From Chelonoidis abingdonii (Eukaryota; Chordata; Testudines; Testudinidae), in NCBI RefSeq assembly GCF_003597395.2, contig NC_133770.1:78531285-78595284 (forward strand): a stretch of DNA of 64,000 nucleotides, written 5' to 3'. The position numbers and the translations under genes were made by a program. The notes under the pieces are model-generated. The model had not been told where the DNA came from and did no database searches. It saw only the letters and a program-made list of their open reading frames with translations. Below, one piece after another: positions 1-13,480 of the stretch (its first letter is position 1; each line of letters starts with the position of its first letter).

Positions 1-1984
1 CCTGAATTATCACCATTTCTAATGTTAAATTATGTCACTGATTTTCCCCCCTAATGATCACAGCATCATCATGTCTCTCTCGTACCCCAAGACAGGCTTT
101 TGTGGGCCATGAAAACCATAGTCCCAGGTCCCATTTGGAGAGGTCCCTAGATACTGCAGAAATGCAATTTGGGCTGCCTCTGATAGCACCAGGAGTGCAG
201 CAAGCTCTCTCTCAGATAGATGCCAAAACTGGAGTCAGTACTGCTGCTGAGCACCCAATGGGATCTTTGGACCCCAGGAATAAAAATTCAATAACATGAC
301 AAGCACCATGAGTTTAGTGGACAAACCGTGAAACTGAAACCCAAAGACTCCAGCATTTTAATACTGATTCAAACACTGGTTCCTTCTGCAGCCTTGGTCA
401 CTTGAGCGTTCTCTCTTAGTTTCCCTATGCATTAAAAAAAGGATAATAATGTTTACTTAGATCACGTAGGGGATCATGATAATTGTTTATAAATGACACC
501 TATATTGTATGTGTGCTAAAAATGCATGCAATTACATGCAAACCCTGCCAGAGGCCAGGATCCTCATGGCCCTCAGACAATCAACTTATTTGGACAATTG
601 TCCCTTGGTATTTTTTTTTCAAATTTCTGTTGTTATGCACAAAGCCTAATTCAAGCAACTGGTCTCCATTTCTGCAGTGGGAGGTGTGATTGGAGAGGGT
701 AAGCAAAATATCCCTCCTTCCACGCACTTTTATGGAAAATGAACCCATTGTATTTATGGTATATCATTTAACTACCCTGTGCGTGTTAGTATGGTCATGT
801 TGGGCAGCAGGCAGTTATGTTTGGATGGAGAAGGGGAGCTGCTAAATATCATTTTGCAGGTCTTTGCCCCAGAAAGTGAAGGCTGTCTCTCACGGATGAA
901 AGAGGAAAGCAACTAATATAATATTACAACCTAATATTGAATACAATGGGAATATAAGAAGCCGCTTGAACGGTGGGTGGCAAAGCACAATCTTTTATTG
1001 TGGATTTAGCAGTAATGACTGTCTCTTACCATTCACTCTGTCAGAGAGAAGAGCCTCCCTAATTTCCTCCCTCAGAAAGGCAGATGCTTATGAGTATGCT
1101 GAGCATAGTCTAGTATCACAAATTATAATAAAATAAGTGATAACACAGCATGCTTGGCTTGAGGTCTATAGTTTTTCAATGCTAAACATTATTTACTTTG
1201 TACAATGAACATAAAAACCTTGGAATGGATTATAATGTAGAAACATGGTAATACTGATGATTTACCAGATGTCATACTCCAGATAGTGCTTGTTACCATT
1301 ATCAAATCAATAAATACTGGGTTTTGAACAGTGCTGAAATGTGGAATAAATACTAAAGAATGTCCAGGGTTATTGTCACATATGCACATTTGCTTTATGA
1401 AAAGTAACATACATGTGGATTTACTGACATGGTTTGTTATTACAAGAATCATAGTCAGAGGAAAGGTGATGAAATTGTGACATTTCTGGTACTTATAGCA
1501 ACAGAACATAATGAAAGTTGTGGGCTCCGGATGAATCTGTGTTTAGCCCATCCTTGTTGTAAGCGGTTTTCCGTTTCCCAGTAATGCACTACAAGCAAAA
1601 GCAGATATTTCAGTTGTGTTCATTTCTCTGCAGATTTTGCAAACTCAGTGCAGTTTGGGTAAGAAAAGGCAAGACATGTTTATAGGAGATAGGTATCATT
1701 TTCAGTTTATTTATTTGCAAATGCGCTTTTCTAAGGCTGCCTGCCATTTCTCATTACGTTCTCGCTCTAATTTATATTGTATGCCCCTTATACTCCTATT
1801 ATATAATAATCATAATACATTCATGATCAGCTACTGGGTCTTTTTCATTTCTTATTTCTATGATATTGTGTCCTATTCATGGGCCAAAATAGGAGTCTGA
1901 AATTTGAACCCTTCAGAATTTTGGTGGACCGGGGAATTAGATTCAAGTCCTTAACAGAACATGATGAATAACTAGTTTTTGGGT
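1..1984. other. RBMS3 intron, nothing recognised
   Basis: AT-rich sequence with only short chance frames. No exon, RNA gene or clear repeat boundary seen. Assigned to the RBMS3 intron because the first exon in the window is internal. Confidence 0.5.
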
Positions 1985-2110
1985 TCAATGGAAATTCTGG
2001 AAAAAAAAATCAGTTTGGGTCAAACTGAAACTATAAATTCAAAAAATTGAAAAAATTAACAAAAAATTTGTTTCAGGTTTGAAAAAATATTTCTTTTGAC
2101 TTTTGCCTAG
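1985..2110. repeat. AT-rich degenerate repeat
   Basis: GGAAATTCTGG, GTCAAACTGAAAC, AAAAAATTG and CAGGTTTGAAAAAATATTTC resemble the arrays at 18900-19300. Confidence 0.35.
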
Positions 2111-5100
2111 CGAGATCTGAACAAGCGCCTATGTTTTTGGTTCCAGGTTGGATGGATAAAAGGGGAGAGGGGCTATTTTCTCATTTGAGGTGAGATGCAG
2201 CTGGAATCTTATAAGAAAAAGCCAAACTTTTCCAAAAATCTAAATACTTCACTGGAAGATGGCAGGGGTCTCAGAAGATATGCTTTATTGCAAAATTTTG
2301 ACTATTAAATGCAAAAATATCACAAGAACAGTTGATGATGATCAATGGGCTTGAATCCAAATCTGAACTAATTCTGATTGGGACTTGAGGCCCTGTGAAA
2401 TAACATATCTTCCTTGGTCCATCTCTACTAAATATGTAGTTTTGCAGTGTGTTATGTTAATTGAATATTTGAAATAATTCCAATTATCTGCTACTCCATG
2501 TATTACGGTGCTAGAATATCCATTATTTTGGTTTCTTAGTATTCTGATCTCCTATAGAATAGCTCTCCAATTTTTTTTTTGGTACAAATTATGGACACTT
2601 CTTCAGTTAATACAGACAAGCTACTTTCTGTCTCCCAGTTCCAATCCTAAATTCTTGACATGAAAGAAGAAAGATTGGGATAGCATTCTGGAGACAATAT
2701 GAAAATAATTTTGCTTTAGTTCAATGTTTGTGGCTGTTTGGTTGTATCCCTCCAATTGACATCTGTCCTGCTCATTTCGTCCTCTTGGATGGTAGAATTT
2801 TATATTTACTAGAGATGAGACTATCCTCATTATATAAGCCCTCACTGCTCTGGACTACAACTATCAGGAAGCATCCTTCATTCATGAATGACGCATGTTT
2901 CATGACTATAACTGAAGCAACTCTGAGGACCACATGGCAACGTTTTGCAATTGCTAGTCACTCAATCTGTAGTGGGGCCACTGGGCACTGTTTGAGAACT
3001 ATTGTAACATACAAGTATATGTTCAAAATTGTTTAGATAGTCCCCATGTTTGACTTAAATGTTTAAATCCTAGAACTCTGTTCTGTTTCTGGCCATATTT
3101 TCAGAATGTTCTGAATGGTCTCAATGTTAATGTTTTCAGAATGGCATCTCCCTGCCACGTCCCACTACTGGAAGCTTGCTGTTCTCCTGATGGAATACCC
3201 AGTCCTTTATTATGTCATTACAGGAATATAATGATCCCTTTAGTCTTTAATTTTTACTTCATTCTGTAGTGGAATGATAGGATTGTTGAAACTTGAAGCT
3301 ATTTTCTACCAAGACTATTGCTATTGATTTACTGAGTGCAGTCAGAATCAAGTCAACCAATTATATAGTGGAAGAAATCAATATAATGCAAAACGGAATG
3401 TATCCAAATGTGGAATCAGACATTGCAATAGTTTGAAACTGGAACAATGGGAGACTGGGTCAGGAAGAGGCTTGCAAGGGTGAGTGGATATGAAATGTTA
3501 CTTTAGAGAGTACTGCTACAAGAGTCCAGAGCTAGTATCTTAACTCTCCTTAGGCTGTAGTAATGAAGAGTCAGGAATCTTTGCATACCTCTTCTTACAA
3601 GGACTAGATGAGGTGGCCAGAAAAGGGATTTGAGCTATGCTTTTTAACTGATTTTTTTAATGCTTTTGGTTTCATAAAAAACAAATACATTTCATGACAC
3701 GATAAAATTTTGAAAACTAGACACTCACAGCATTTCTAGTGCCATCTGATTCAACCATTCCTAAAATGAAATATCAGAATTTCAAAAGTCTTGTGCTTTG
3801 GGAATGTGAACAATTATAGTTATCTGTCCTGCTCCAATTGGTCTGTAATTTGTTTCACTGCTTATTCCCATTCTCCCATTTACATCCTTGATAAACAGAG
3901 GGAAAGAAACCGAACCAGCATCCATTCAATCAGACAATAATGAAACGGTTGGTTTTACAAGTTATCTTACATGCACTTTAGTTTTAAACCGCAAATTGTA
4001 ACAAGCCGCAGATGTCATTATGTAAATTCATTCTTATGACAATGATTGCAACCAAATATAGGAAATGCAGTCAGAACTGATTTATTTGCATAAATAGATG
4101 TATGAAAGATATAAGTGGTAATAACCAGTGTTAAATGACTTTATAATCTGATTTCTTTTAAATCAAACAATAATTGCTACAAATACTAATTGAAGGGGAT
4201 TAACTAGGCATGGGTATAAAAAACAAACACAAACCATTCTCAGTACAATTTTAAAGTTCGTATCTTCCTGTACTCCTTGTGTATCTGTGCTGCCCCTGTG
4301 CTGTTCAGCATGGTCTTTCACGTTTTAATCCATGTGGCCAGTTTTACATATATTGGCACTGATATGCAGTGAAGACACAGACCTTGTAAACTATGGTAGA
4401 AGGTAGGTGGTTAAGATAATAGCAGAATACTCAATATGTGTGTGTGTGTATGTGTGACTATTCTGTTGATGTATTCGGTGCAGTGCTGAATGTACCTCAC
4501 TTAGCATCATTCATGATAAAGTGAGGATATAATGCTAACCGGAGAATAGTGCGGTAGTACAGCAGTTGGTCCTGTGTAAGAGGCCAGACGTTGGCCTAAA
4601 TCATGCATAATCATTAGTTAGAGGCCTATCAGGTCTTCCACTAGCAATATGTTGGGGGAAAAACATTAATTTGGCACTTTTTCCAGGGTGGGACCTACAT
4701 TCTTTCCCCATTCCTGTTTACTATTGGTCAAAATGTACATGAGAGCAAATACTTATGTTGTTTCTGCAAGTGGATCATTGAAAATACTTTTCACCAGAGT
4801 CCAGTTCAGTGACTCCAGTTTATCCCAAATGATACAGTGATCAGATAGGTCAAAAACTGTAGCAGTGACATCACTACAGAGAAATCATAAGGCTAAATAC
4901 ATCTTCTGCGTATTATCATCTAACAAAGATTGCAGCTGTTAAATTTGAAAATAAAAAAAGGTAGCCAAGAGGCAAAAGACTGATTGTAGGAAGAGGAGCC
5001 CTTGTATATTTTTAAAGCCTTTAATAAAGCACAACATAAGTGGGAAAATTTTGCCTTCTCAAAGAAAAAAATGCTCTCCAGAGTGTTTGTTTTTTCTTTC

Positions 5101-6035
5101 TGACAGAGGATTTTCTCTTTCTAGTACCGATCTACTCTAGTGCAGAATGGCCCACAGAGTCCAGAAATTGAAAGCAGTGGATTTTTCAGCTGATTTGCTA
5201 ACAGTGAGAACTCCGTGCAGTCATTGTAGTGCAACTTCGTTCCCCCAGTCCCATCTCTGTGCATAACAAGAACATACTTTTTATAGGCTGGTGTGTCACA
5301 GTTCACCCCAATAGCATCTCTGATCAGTCTGCCAACAGACATGCAACAGCACTATCTCCCCATCTCCAAAGCTCATTTTGTGTGTGTGTGTGTGTGTGTG
5401 TAATCTTAGTAGCATTTTTTATTTTTCGAACATAGATGAGAGGTTAAAGATTTAGAACAAAAGGTGATGAAGGAATAGAACAAATGGTATTGTTAGGATG
5501 GGCACTCTGCATGACTCTTGGTAGATATTCAGATCACGTAGTGCAGGTTACATATTTATGAAATATCCCAAGCAGGCACACCAATTGAGTTAAACCCATT
5601 AACAGTGACTCTCACAAGAATTCCTACAGCTTCCCATCACTCAATATCAGGCATTAAGATTGAATGTAGGCATCAACATACAAGATTACAGTCTCTGTAA
5701 AACCGACACCAGAGAGGAGAGACGGCAAGTCATCATCAGGCATAGAATTCTTCTGCTCAGAAAAAATTTGCCTATTTGCTCTGGCATTCCAGCACTCGCA
5801 ATTCCGTTGGTACTTTAGATCTCCTTGCACATCTAGTTAGAAATTGCAGAATTAATATCAGGTTTCCCTGTCACCTCACTTTACTTTGTCAGAGGATTCA
5901 AAGAAGGGAAGCTCAACAACAAGTTTTTAGCAGCTATTTTCTTAAAAGTCTTTTTTTTTCCTTCGTTTAAATGGAAACCTTCTGTCTCCCTGTCAGGTTA
6001 AGTTCTTTACGGCTACAGCGGATAAGGACATCTGA
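2111..6035. other. RBMS3 intron, mostly unique sequence
   Basis: AT-rich sequence with a short TG run near 4437-4456 and the TG repeat at 5379. The stretch 3950-4150 has many TTATTTGCAT / TAAATTCATT-like motifs but I cannot show function. Confidence 0.5.
5379..5400. repeat. TG microsatellite
   Basis: Eleven uninterrupted TG units. Confidence 0.95.
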
Positions 6036-8021
6036 GGCACGTCTACACTACGGGATAAATTGAATTTGCCTAAAATCGTTTATAAAACTGAGTATTATAA
6101 TTTCGATTTTCATGCGGGCCACACTAGGCACAATAATCGGCATGGTGCATCATCGTCCGAGGCTAACGTCGATTTTGAGCAGTTGCATTGTGGGTAGCAC
6201 TTCCGCTAGCTATCCCATTAGTTCCCGCAGTCTCCCCCGCCCCTTGGAATTCGGGTTGAATCTTAATTGTCGCGGGGGTTCTGGTAAATGTCGTCAGTCA
6301 TTCCTTCCTCCCGGGAAAACATTTCAGCTGACAATCCTTTTCGCAGCCCATTTTTCCCTGGATTGCCTGGCAGACGCCATAGCACAGGCAACCATGGAGT
6401 TCTCGGACCGTCATTTTTTTTTCCGGCCACCGTAATGTGTAACTGGATGCCGCGGAGAGAGAGGCGACTACTCCAGCGTACACAGCAGCATCACTTGCTT
6501 TTGCAATAATAGCAGAGATGGTAACCGGTCGTTTCTGTACCGCTCTACTGCCGAGAAACTGGCAATGAGATGAGAGTATCTCTTCCCCTCTGTATTTCCG
6601 CCTGCTATCATGAGTGCCCTGACTGAAATCGCCGGGGGCTCAACGCAAAGCAAAATTGGGATTTGACTGCACTTGGAACCTGAGTCAATCCCTCCCTCTA
6701 TGGTTTCTAAAAATAGAGTCAGTCCTGCCTAGGATATAAGGGGCAAGTGTATTAGAGGACCAGTGTATCAAGCAGCAGCTTGCTCCGTCGTCAGTATTCA
6801 CAGGGGTGCCCCTGCAACAACCCACCCGTTGTTCCCTCCTCCCCAACCTTCCTTGGCTCCGTGGCAGTGTGCCCCCCCATTTGTGTTATCATGAAGTTTA
6901 TTAAAGAATGCAGGAATAAGAAACAGAGACTTGTTAGTGAGATAAAATGAGGGGGAGGCAGCCTCCCGGGCTATGGACAGGTCCAGCAGTACAGAATCTT
7001 TTTCTTTACACAGGAAAGGGAGGGGCTGAAGCCTCCAGTTGCTATTGATGAAGATGCTTATTAGCCGTTCTATCCTGTCTACTGGGAGTAACCAGGAATC
7101 ATTCCCTCATGATATTGAGCAATTATCAGGCATGGGGTTCCTGAGGACGGTTACCTGTCCTAGCTGCACGTCTACCACTGGGGAGGGGCAGAGGAGCGGA
7201 TAGTGCTCTTTCACTGCTGTAGCTCGCGTTTACCAGCAGCATCAGTACACATAGGGTGACACTGAAAGAAGTCAAGAAACGATTTCTTCCCTTTCCTTCA
7301 CATGGTGGAGGGGGGAACTGAGGAGCTATTCCCTGAACCATGCCAGACACTGTGTTTGAACTACAGACATTGGGACGCTCAGCCAGAATGCAAATCTTTT
7401 TCAGAGACATGCTGTGGAACTGTGGGATAGCTGGAGTCCTCAGTGCCCCCTCCCTCCCTCCAATGAGCGTCCATATTTGAGTATTCTGGGCTTCCGTTAT
7501 GCTTGTCACGCAGCGCTGTGTAGCCTGGAGATTTTCAACACTTTGGCATTTCGTGTTCTGTAACGGAGCTCTGATACAACAGATTTGTCTCCCATACAGC
7601 GATCACGATCTAAGTATCTCGTACGGTCCATGCTGGAGCTCTTATTGGATTTGAGACTGCATCGCCACCCGTGCTGATCAGAGCTCCACGCTGGGCAAGC
7701 AGCGAAATGTAATTCAAAACTTCACGGGGCTTTTCCCTGTTTACCTGCGCGCTGCATCCGAGTTCAGATTGCTGTCCAGACGGTCAGTGTTGCACTGTGG
7801 ATACCGCCCGAGAGGCAATAACGTCGATTTTGTCCACACTAACCATAATCCGAACTGTTAATATCGAATTTAGCGCTACTCCTCTCGTCGGGGTGGAGTA
7901 CAGAAATCGATTTAAAGAGCCCTTTATATTGATATAAAGAGTGTTGTAGTGTGGACGGGTACAGCGTTAAATCGATTTAACGGCCATTAAATCGATTTAA
8001 ACGCGTAGTGTAGACCAGACC
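6036..8021 (-). mobile_element. Harbinger-like DNA transposon, copy A (about 2 kb)
   Basis: The element is bounded by short inverted ends: the left end carries GTCTACACTACG and the right end CGTAGTGTAGAC. Near the right end, AT-rich motifs built on TTAAATCGATTTAA are repeated (7970-8000). On the minus strand around 7700-7520 a decayed frame resembles the N-terminus of the Myb/SANT-like (trihelix) protein carried by Harbinger-type elements, reading SNPIRAPAWTVRD before stops. A second copy at the window's right edge shows the same domain better preserved. The internal block with GCTAGCTATCCCAT is shared by both copies. Flanking triplets (TGA left, AGA right) do not give a clean target duplication. 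The Harbinger label rests on the Myb/SANT domain and is moderately sure. Confidence 0.7.
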
Positions 8022-8439
8022 AGAATAATCCGTGATCCTACCCTACAGGTATCATTGCTAGAAGATCACTGTATCTTCCTTAATTTATCCCTTCTGTCCA
8101 CAGCCACACCTTCAAAAATGCAGAAGGTTTTAGAGGACAAAAAATTGAAAAACTGATTGAGGATGTCTTTAGATACCACTTCCAGGAGCATCTCACTCAG
8201 TGCAAGCCTTTGGCTTGGAGGGTTGGGGAGCCCTGATTGGAAGAGTATTACAAATACTTGCTTAATTTTTAAATGTAGTATTAGGGAATCTCTTGGATCT
8301 TTGTGTCAAGAATGAGCAAATACAAGGTGGCAGATTGAAATCTTCACTGGGAAAAGCCTTATTTTATAGTGTGACCATGCTCTTGAATTTGTGAGGTAGG
8401 AATATATCAAAAAGGGAAGTGACTGTTCAATTTTAAATT

Positions 8440-8545
8440 TTCAAAAGCTGGGGGCTGGGTTGCAGGAGGAAGGTGCGGGCTCTGGGAGAGAGTTTGGGTG
8501 TGGGAGCTGGCTCGGGGCAGGGATTTGGAGCGTGGGAGGGGGAGC
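8440..8545. repeat. G-rich internal fragment of the TAGGG-end MITE family
   Basis: About 100 bp with GGGCTCTGGGAGAGAGTTTG and TGTGGGAGCTGGCTCGGGGC, closely parallel to the repeated units at 41540-41600. Neither terminus is present. Confidence 0.45.
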
Positions 8546-9524
8546 ATGAGAATGAACTGAATGGAGTATCCAGGCTAGCATCCTTAAAATGGTTAGTCTT
8601 GTAGATATATCACTAGACTGGAACACAGGAGATACGGGTTCAGTTCCTGACTTTGGAACAGACAATCTGGGTGACATTGCACAAATAATTTAATTTCTCT
8701 ATGCTTCACTTTTCCCATCTGATGAATGAGGATAATACTTCACTACCTTGCGTTTTGATGATAAATTAATGTATGTGAGTACTCACATACCACGGTTCTG
8801 GGCGCCCTAAGAAGAAAGTTGGCAGAGTACATGGTCTTGGCGGAACACGATATGACAAAGTCTGAGATGTAGGGAGCGGAACATAACTGTAACCCTATTA
8901 AGCGTCTAATCCTGCAACTCCTATTTATGCTGTGTAACGTGTGCATGAATAGTCCTATTAGTATGGGAATACTCTCTTAAAAAAGAAACATGAACAAGAG
9001 TTACAGCATGGCACCCTAAAGGGCTGTTGCTTTCATTTTACATGCTATATAAACAGAATAAAAATGATGCTAAAATCAAGCTAGGTTGAACTAGTTTTGG
9101 CCATTAAGTCATACCAGCCCTTCTCTTGTAGCCTCATCAGATGCTGCAAATAGTATATTTTCATTACCAATAGACAATTCTTGCCCCCTACTGTGGTGGA
9201 GAAGGTCTTCCAAGAGTAAACAGATGCAGTGCTTTCCTGGCTCTGCACATAGACAAGCCAAAACAATATTTCAGAGTGTGAACTACCCGAATGTGGTATG
9301 ACCCATTACTTACTCAGTGTTGCTCTGTGCTCCTGTGGTGGCTGGACTGCAGAAAGGATTAAGAGTTAAGCTGGGCCTTTTTACTCAGCCAGTAGAGGCT
9401 CCTGCTTTTAGATTCAGAGTTCTATTTTCAGTCTTTAGGTGATGGTGACCCAGCCAAGTGGCGTCAGGTTCCATAAATGTAATGATGTTAGTTTAAATGC
9501 CAGTATTTTAACTATCGTTGTATG

Positions 9525-9680
9525 CGGTGTTGTTGTAGCAGTGTCAGTCCCAGGATATTAGAGCAACAAGGTGGGTATGATAATATCTTTTATGGGACCA
9601 ACTTCTGTCTCATCAACAGAAGTTGGTCCAATAAAAGATATTCTCTTACTACCTTATCACTCTAATATTGTAACTGTTTA
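9525..9680. repeat. Foldback of a Penelope-type 3' tail
   Basis: Two inverted arms meet at about 9620: GGGACCAACTTCTG on the left and CAGAAGTTGGTCC on the right, separated by only a few bases. Each arm continues outward with ATATCTTTTAT / ATAAAAGATAT and the ATATTAGAG / CTCTAATAT motif. The left flank (GTAGCAGTGTCAGTCCCAGG) is the reverse complement of the tail at 53495-53535. It is a deletion derivative of the element at 52240-53535 in which the two inverted ends were brought together. Confidence 0.65.
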
Positions 9681-12600
9681 AATTTTGCATTTTTGCAGCA
9701 ACATCCAGTTATTTCAGGGACATATTAAGTATCAACCCTCTTCTTACCAACTGGAATCCTGATGTTTACTAAAACCTAGATTTCTGTTGTTTTTTTTGCT
9801 CAACGGCACTATCAAGGCTTTAAATACGTCTCTATCATCTGATACCAGGTTTTGAAGGTATAATGAATGCTTGTAAGGCAGGTCAATATCTTACTGTTCT
9901 AGTCCTGTCAATGCAAGAGTGTAATTTTAATGCTGACTTGCAACAATACAAATGCTTTAAGGTGCATTAGTTTGGATATTTTTGTAATTGTGGACCGTAG
10001 CTGCTACATTTTGAATATTAAGGTTTAAAAATCCATACAGTATCCATGCTTTCATTCTTCATACTTTAATGACCCCTGTTATGCGTTTAGTACTCTTAAG
10101 CCTGAGGAAAGCTTTTTGTTCCTCTTCTACAGTAATGACCATCAAAAACTACAAACTTTTAGGTCTATGGGCTTTTCCCTCCAAATCTAGATTTGTATCA
10201 GAGCACACTCTAGAAAGAAGGGGATAATTTCCTCTCCAGTGTCAGTGTTTCTCGTGTAGCTGTGAAGTTCTACAGTCACACTACTGAGCTGGTATTCTTG
10301 GGGCAGGAAATACCATAGGCCTCTGAGGGTTTTTTCCAGCCATATTCATCAATGTGGTCAAAGTTGTAGCCCTTCAATCCCCTGCCTACTGCATTGCTTC
10401 TGAATTTTATGAGCAACATGGAGTGGATCTCTCTGTCTGCCTAGGGAAAAGCTAAATTGTAAACAGTAAAGAAAGAAAAACAAACAAGCAAGCAAGCTCA
10501 GGGCAAGATTATCATCTCTATTAATAGCAGTGTGAAAAAAGTGATTGTACTTCCAATGATTAAACTGATGGCTATCAGGTCATATGCTCAGTGCACTGTT
10601 AATGACAGGAGAATATTGTCGCTCACAGCATTCCCTGCTGCCTGATTCATGCCACAGTTTGCTCTAAAGAAAGTTGCTGCCATATTCTTCCATTGGAGGG
10701 GGCTTTTATTGGGCCCAATTCTGATATTGTTGATCATATTTAGTCACACTTTGAATGGGAGTAAGGGGGGGGGGGCAAAATAAGGACCAGTGTAAACAAA
10801 TGAAAGATCTCCAACGAAATGGGGATTTACACTTTTTAAAAATGGTTGTATTTTTAATGTTTGGATACTCAACTTCTGTATTTCTCACAACATATTAAAA
10901 ACCTAGAAGCCTGCTTTTCTAGTCTCCCACATGGCTATCTCTGATGGTAGCACTCATATCGTGATCTCACTGTGAAGATATGTTAAATTGTCAGTTTAGT
11001 TTTGAGATGAGTTTTTAAACTGATCTTGCTGGCAGAGGAATGTTGTTTTCCACATATTCCACAATCTTCTGTCTTTTCCTTGGTTTGACCCCACACACCT
11101 CCTCACCTTGACACCACCTGAAGCCTTAACATGTCTGTGGTAACACAATACAGCAGGTAGTCTTCAGCCTTCCCTGCAAAGTTTCTGTGAGGTTTGTCAT
11201 TCTTGAAAGAATTTGCCACAGGCAGTGACATTTCACACATTTGTTTACTCGTTTAGTTACAATCTCTCACTCCAGAGGTCTTTGTATTGTGATGGCCCCC
11301 TTTGTCTTCTGTGGAAATAGCTAAAGATATCTGTGGCATATGCTTTCCCTTGAAGCTTTTACATGTTTTCAAGAGCAGCACAGGAATATTCCTCTCCCTT
11401 CACCTCCTACTTTTTCCTTCATTGCTTTAACATATAGTTTCTTTCCCCACTTCTGTTCCTATTCCCCCACCCCTTTATTCTGCCCCATTTTGCCTGATTC
11501 CTATTCTGATTATCTTCATCTTTCAATATTTCCTTTTTTTGTTTCCTTTCCTCTCTCTTCTCTAGATAGTCAGCACTATAGTAGAAGAAAATAAGATTAT
11601 ACTTTTTCAAGCTGGGGACAAATGCAACAACAAATTTAATTTTCCATTACAAATGAGTAGAATTCACCCTCTCTAAATTTTGAGCCCACAGCATGGGAAA
11701 CTATTGCATGGTTTTCGTACAAACAAACCTCTGAAACACATATACCATGTTTCATATGGTGATCTTTCTCCCCAAGCTTGAAATTTTCTTATGTGTTTAC
11801 TATCGCTTAGTTAGTGTTCCCGTTCATGGAGTTGGACAATAGTAAAGGCTTTCTGGTTAGAATCATGTGTAATGCCATGTTGTGGCACACTGGGTTTAAT
11901 ATCAGCTCCACAGTTTGAAAAGGCATGAGTGTTATGGGTAATGACAGCACTTGTATTAGAAGAATAGTAATTTTACTTCATAGCATTTTTTTCAGTAAAT
12001 ATCACTATAAATAGCTGATTTATTTAAAATGTCCAGTGACGCCATAACATGATTTTATATGCTATGGATTATGGGCTCTTTTGAAGGCTCAGCCTTGTAT
12101 TGTGGAGAGTGTGAAACCACACCATCTCAGCAGGAGACCGTGTGACACGGTATTTCAGGAAGCAAATAGTTTCCTGTAGCTTACAGGGAATGCCCTCCCT
12201 CTGAAACCTTTAAGTCCCACACCACTGAGCTACCTACAATTGCAGCATCCACTTGCCTTCTGCAGTAGAGCTTGGAAACTGAAGGGAGAGGCTGCTGGTG
12301 TCTACACAGGACCCTAGAGTTGTGGGTGGGATTCCTTGTATACTCTGGGACTCTGCACAGGGAAGAATCCATGTTCTGTGCTACTGTTAGTCCCTTTTGC
12401 AAGGGAGAGAATGGGAAGCTCTGAGCCCTAAGCGTGGTGCAGTTTTTGAAGTGCTCTCCCGTCCTTTGGGTGTGTGAGAGAAGATGATAATGGCCCATAG
12501 CAAACGTTCGTGAAACAAAACCATAATGCTGTCTGTAGCTTTTAGAATCATTTGGCTGTTTTGTCCCAAGGTGAAATAAATCCCCCATCCGTATGAGTCA

Positions 12601-12969
12601 GTCAGTCACAACTCAGTAAATGTTTTCTGCTGTGTAACCTATTCCAGATCACATTCCTTACCCACTCAGGGTCAAATATGCTTTTAAGGCGTTTCTGCAT
12701 TCTAGTGAGTAAAGAAACACTACGTTGTGGGCTAGTGCATGGTATCCTATTACAGGACCACATGCCTGGAGTCTTTCCGTGAATCCAGAGGAATTTAATG
12801 AAACAAAGAGCAGTAACAATAAAAAGAATCTCCCCTTCAGCCCTTCCCCTCACACTTACTGCAAACCTCTGCTCTTTTAGTTACACTAACAGTGTATTAT
12901 GCTTGTAAACTAGTTTGTTTTACCCTGTGCCCAATAATCATCATTGGAATAGAGAGTATTAGGTAGAGA
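9681..12969. other. RBMS3 intron, nothing recognised
   Basis: A G-run (12 G at 10766-10777) and short frames only. Frames around 12181-12588 are not protein-like. Confidence 0.5.
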
Positions 12970-13150
12970 TGGTTTTAAAAATGGGGACATTTAACAATTA
13001 AAGTTTTATGAAACAAGTGTACCCCTCTGTTCGTCAAAACAATTTGAATTTTTTTGGTCACTCTATAGCTGGTGAAGACATTGATGAATTTTTCACAAAA
13101 ATGTTCACCAAAAAAACTGACTTTGTTTTTTTGCTGACAAATTTCAAATC
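12970..13150. repeat. AT-rich degenerate repeat
   Basis: CGTCAAAACAATTTGAATTT, TTTTTCACAAAAATGTTCAC and TTGCTGACAAATTTC belong to the same AT-rich style of repeat. It abuts the possible LTR fragment at 13150. Confidence 0.35.
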
Positions 13151-13480
13151 ACTCTTTTTGGGAATGTACAGCTAGGTGGTGTATTGGGGGCTGTGCTGGC
13201 ATTGCAAGGTAGGGAGAGGTTTCTTGGTCCTGCTCACAGGGTGAGGGTCTCGGTAGAACCAGCTTAAACCAAAGTGAGGTGAGTTGTATCTTGCTACCTT
13301 AGGGGACAGATCGTTTTTTCTCCCTCTCTTTTTGGGTTCTTGTGTGTCATCATTCTGAGTTCTAAGAAATAAAGTGGTGTTATGTCGCAACCTGCCAGAA
13401 AGAGCGTTTCTGTTTTTACCTAACTGCTCTGTGTTTCTATGCTGTGACCATAACAAGTTAGAGCTACAATACTCGTGGCG
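13150..13480 (+). mobile_element. Possible LTR fragment with polyadenylation signal
   Basis: AATAAA at 13368-13373 is followed by a GT-rich stretch (GTGGTGTTATGTC), and the block is richer in GC than its surroundings, as in the R-U5 part of an LTR. No TG...CA ends or target duplication could be fixed. It could also be another repeat type. Confidence 0.25.

Noticed and set aside
7126..7509. 127-codon minus-strand frame in Harbinger-like copy A
   Set aside because: It matches non-coding or out-of-frame internal sequence also present in copy B, and has no domain of its own.
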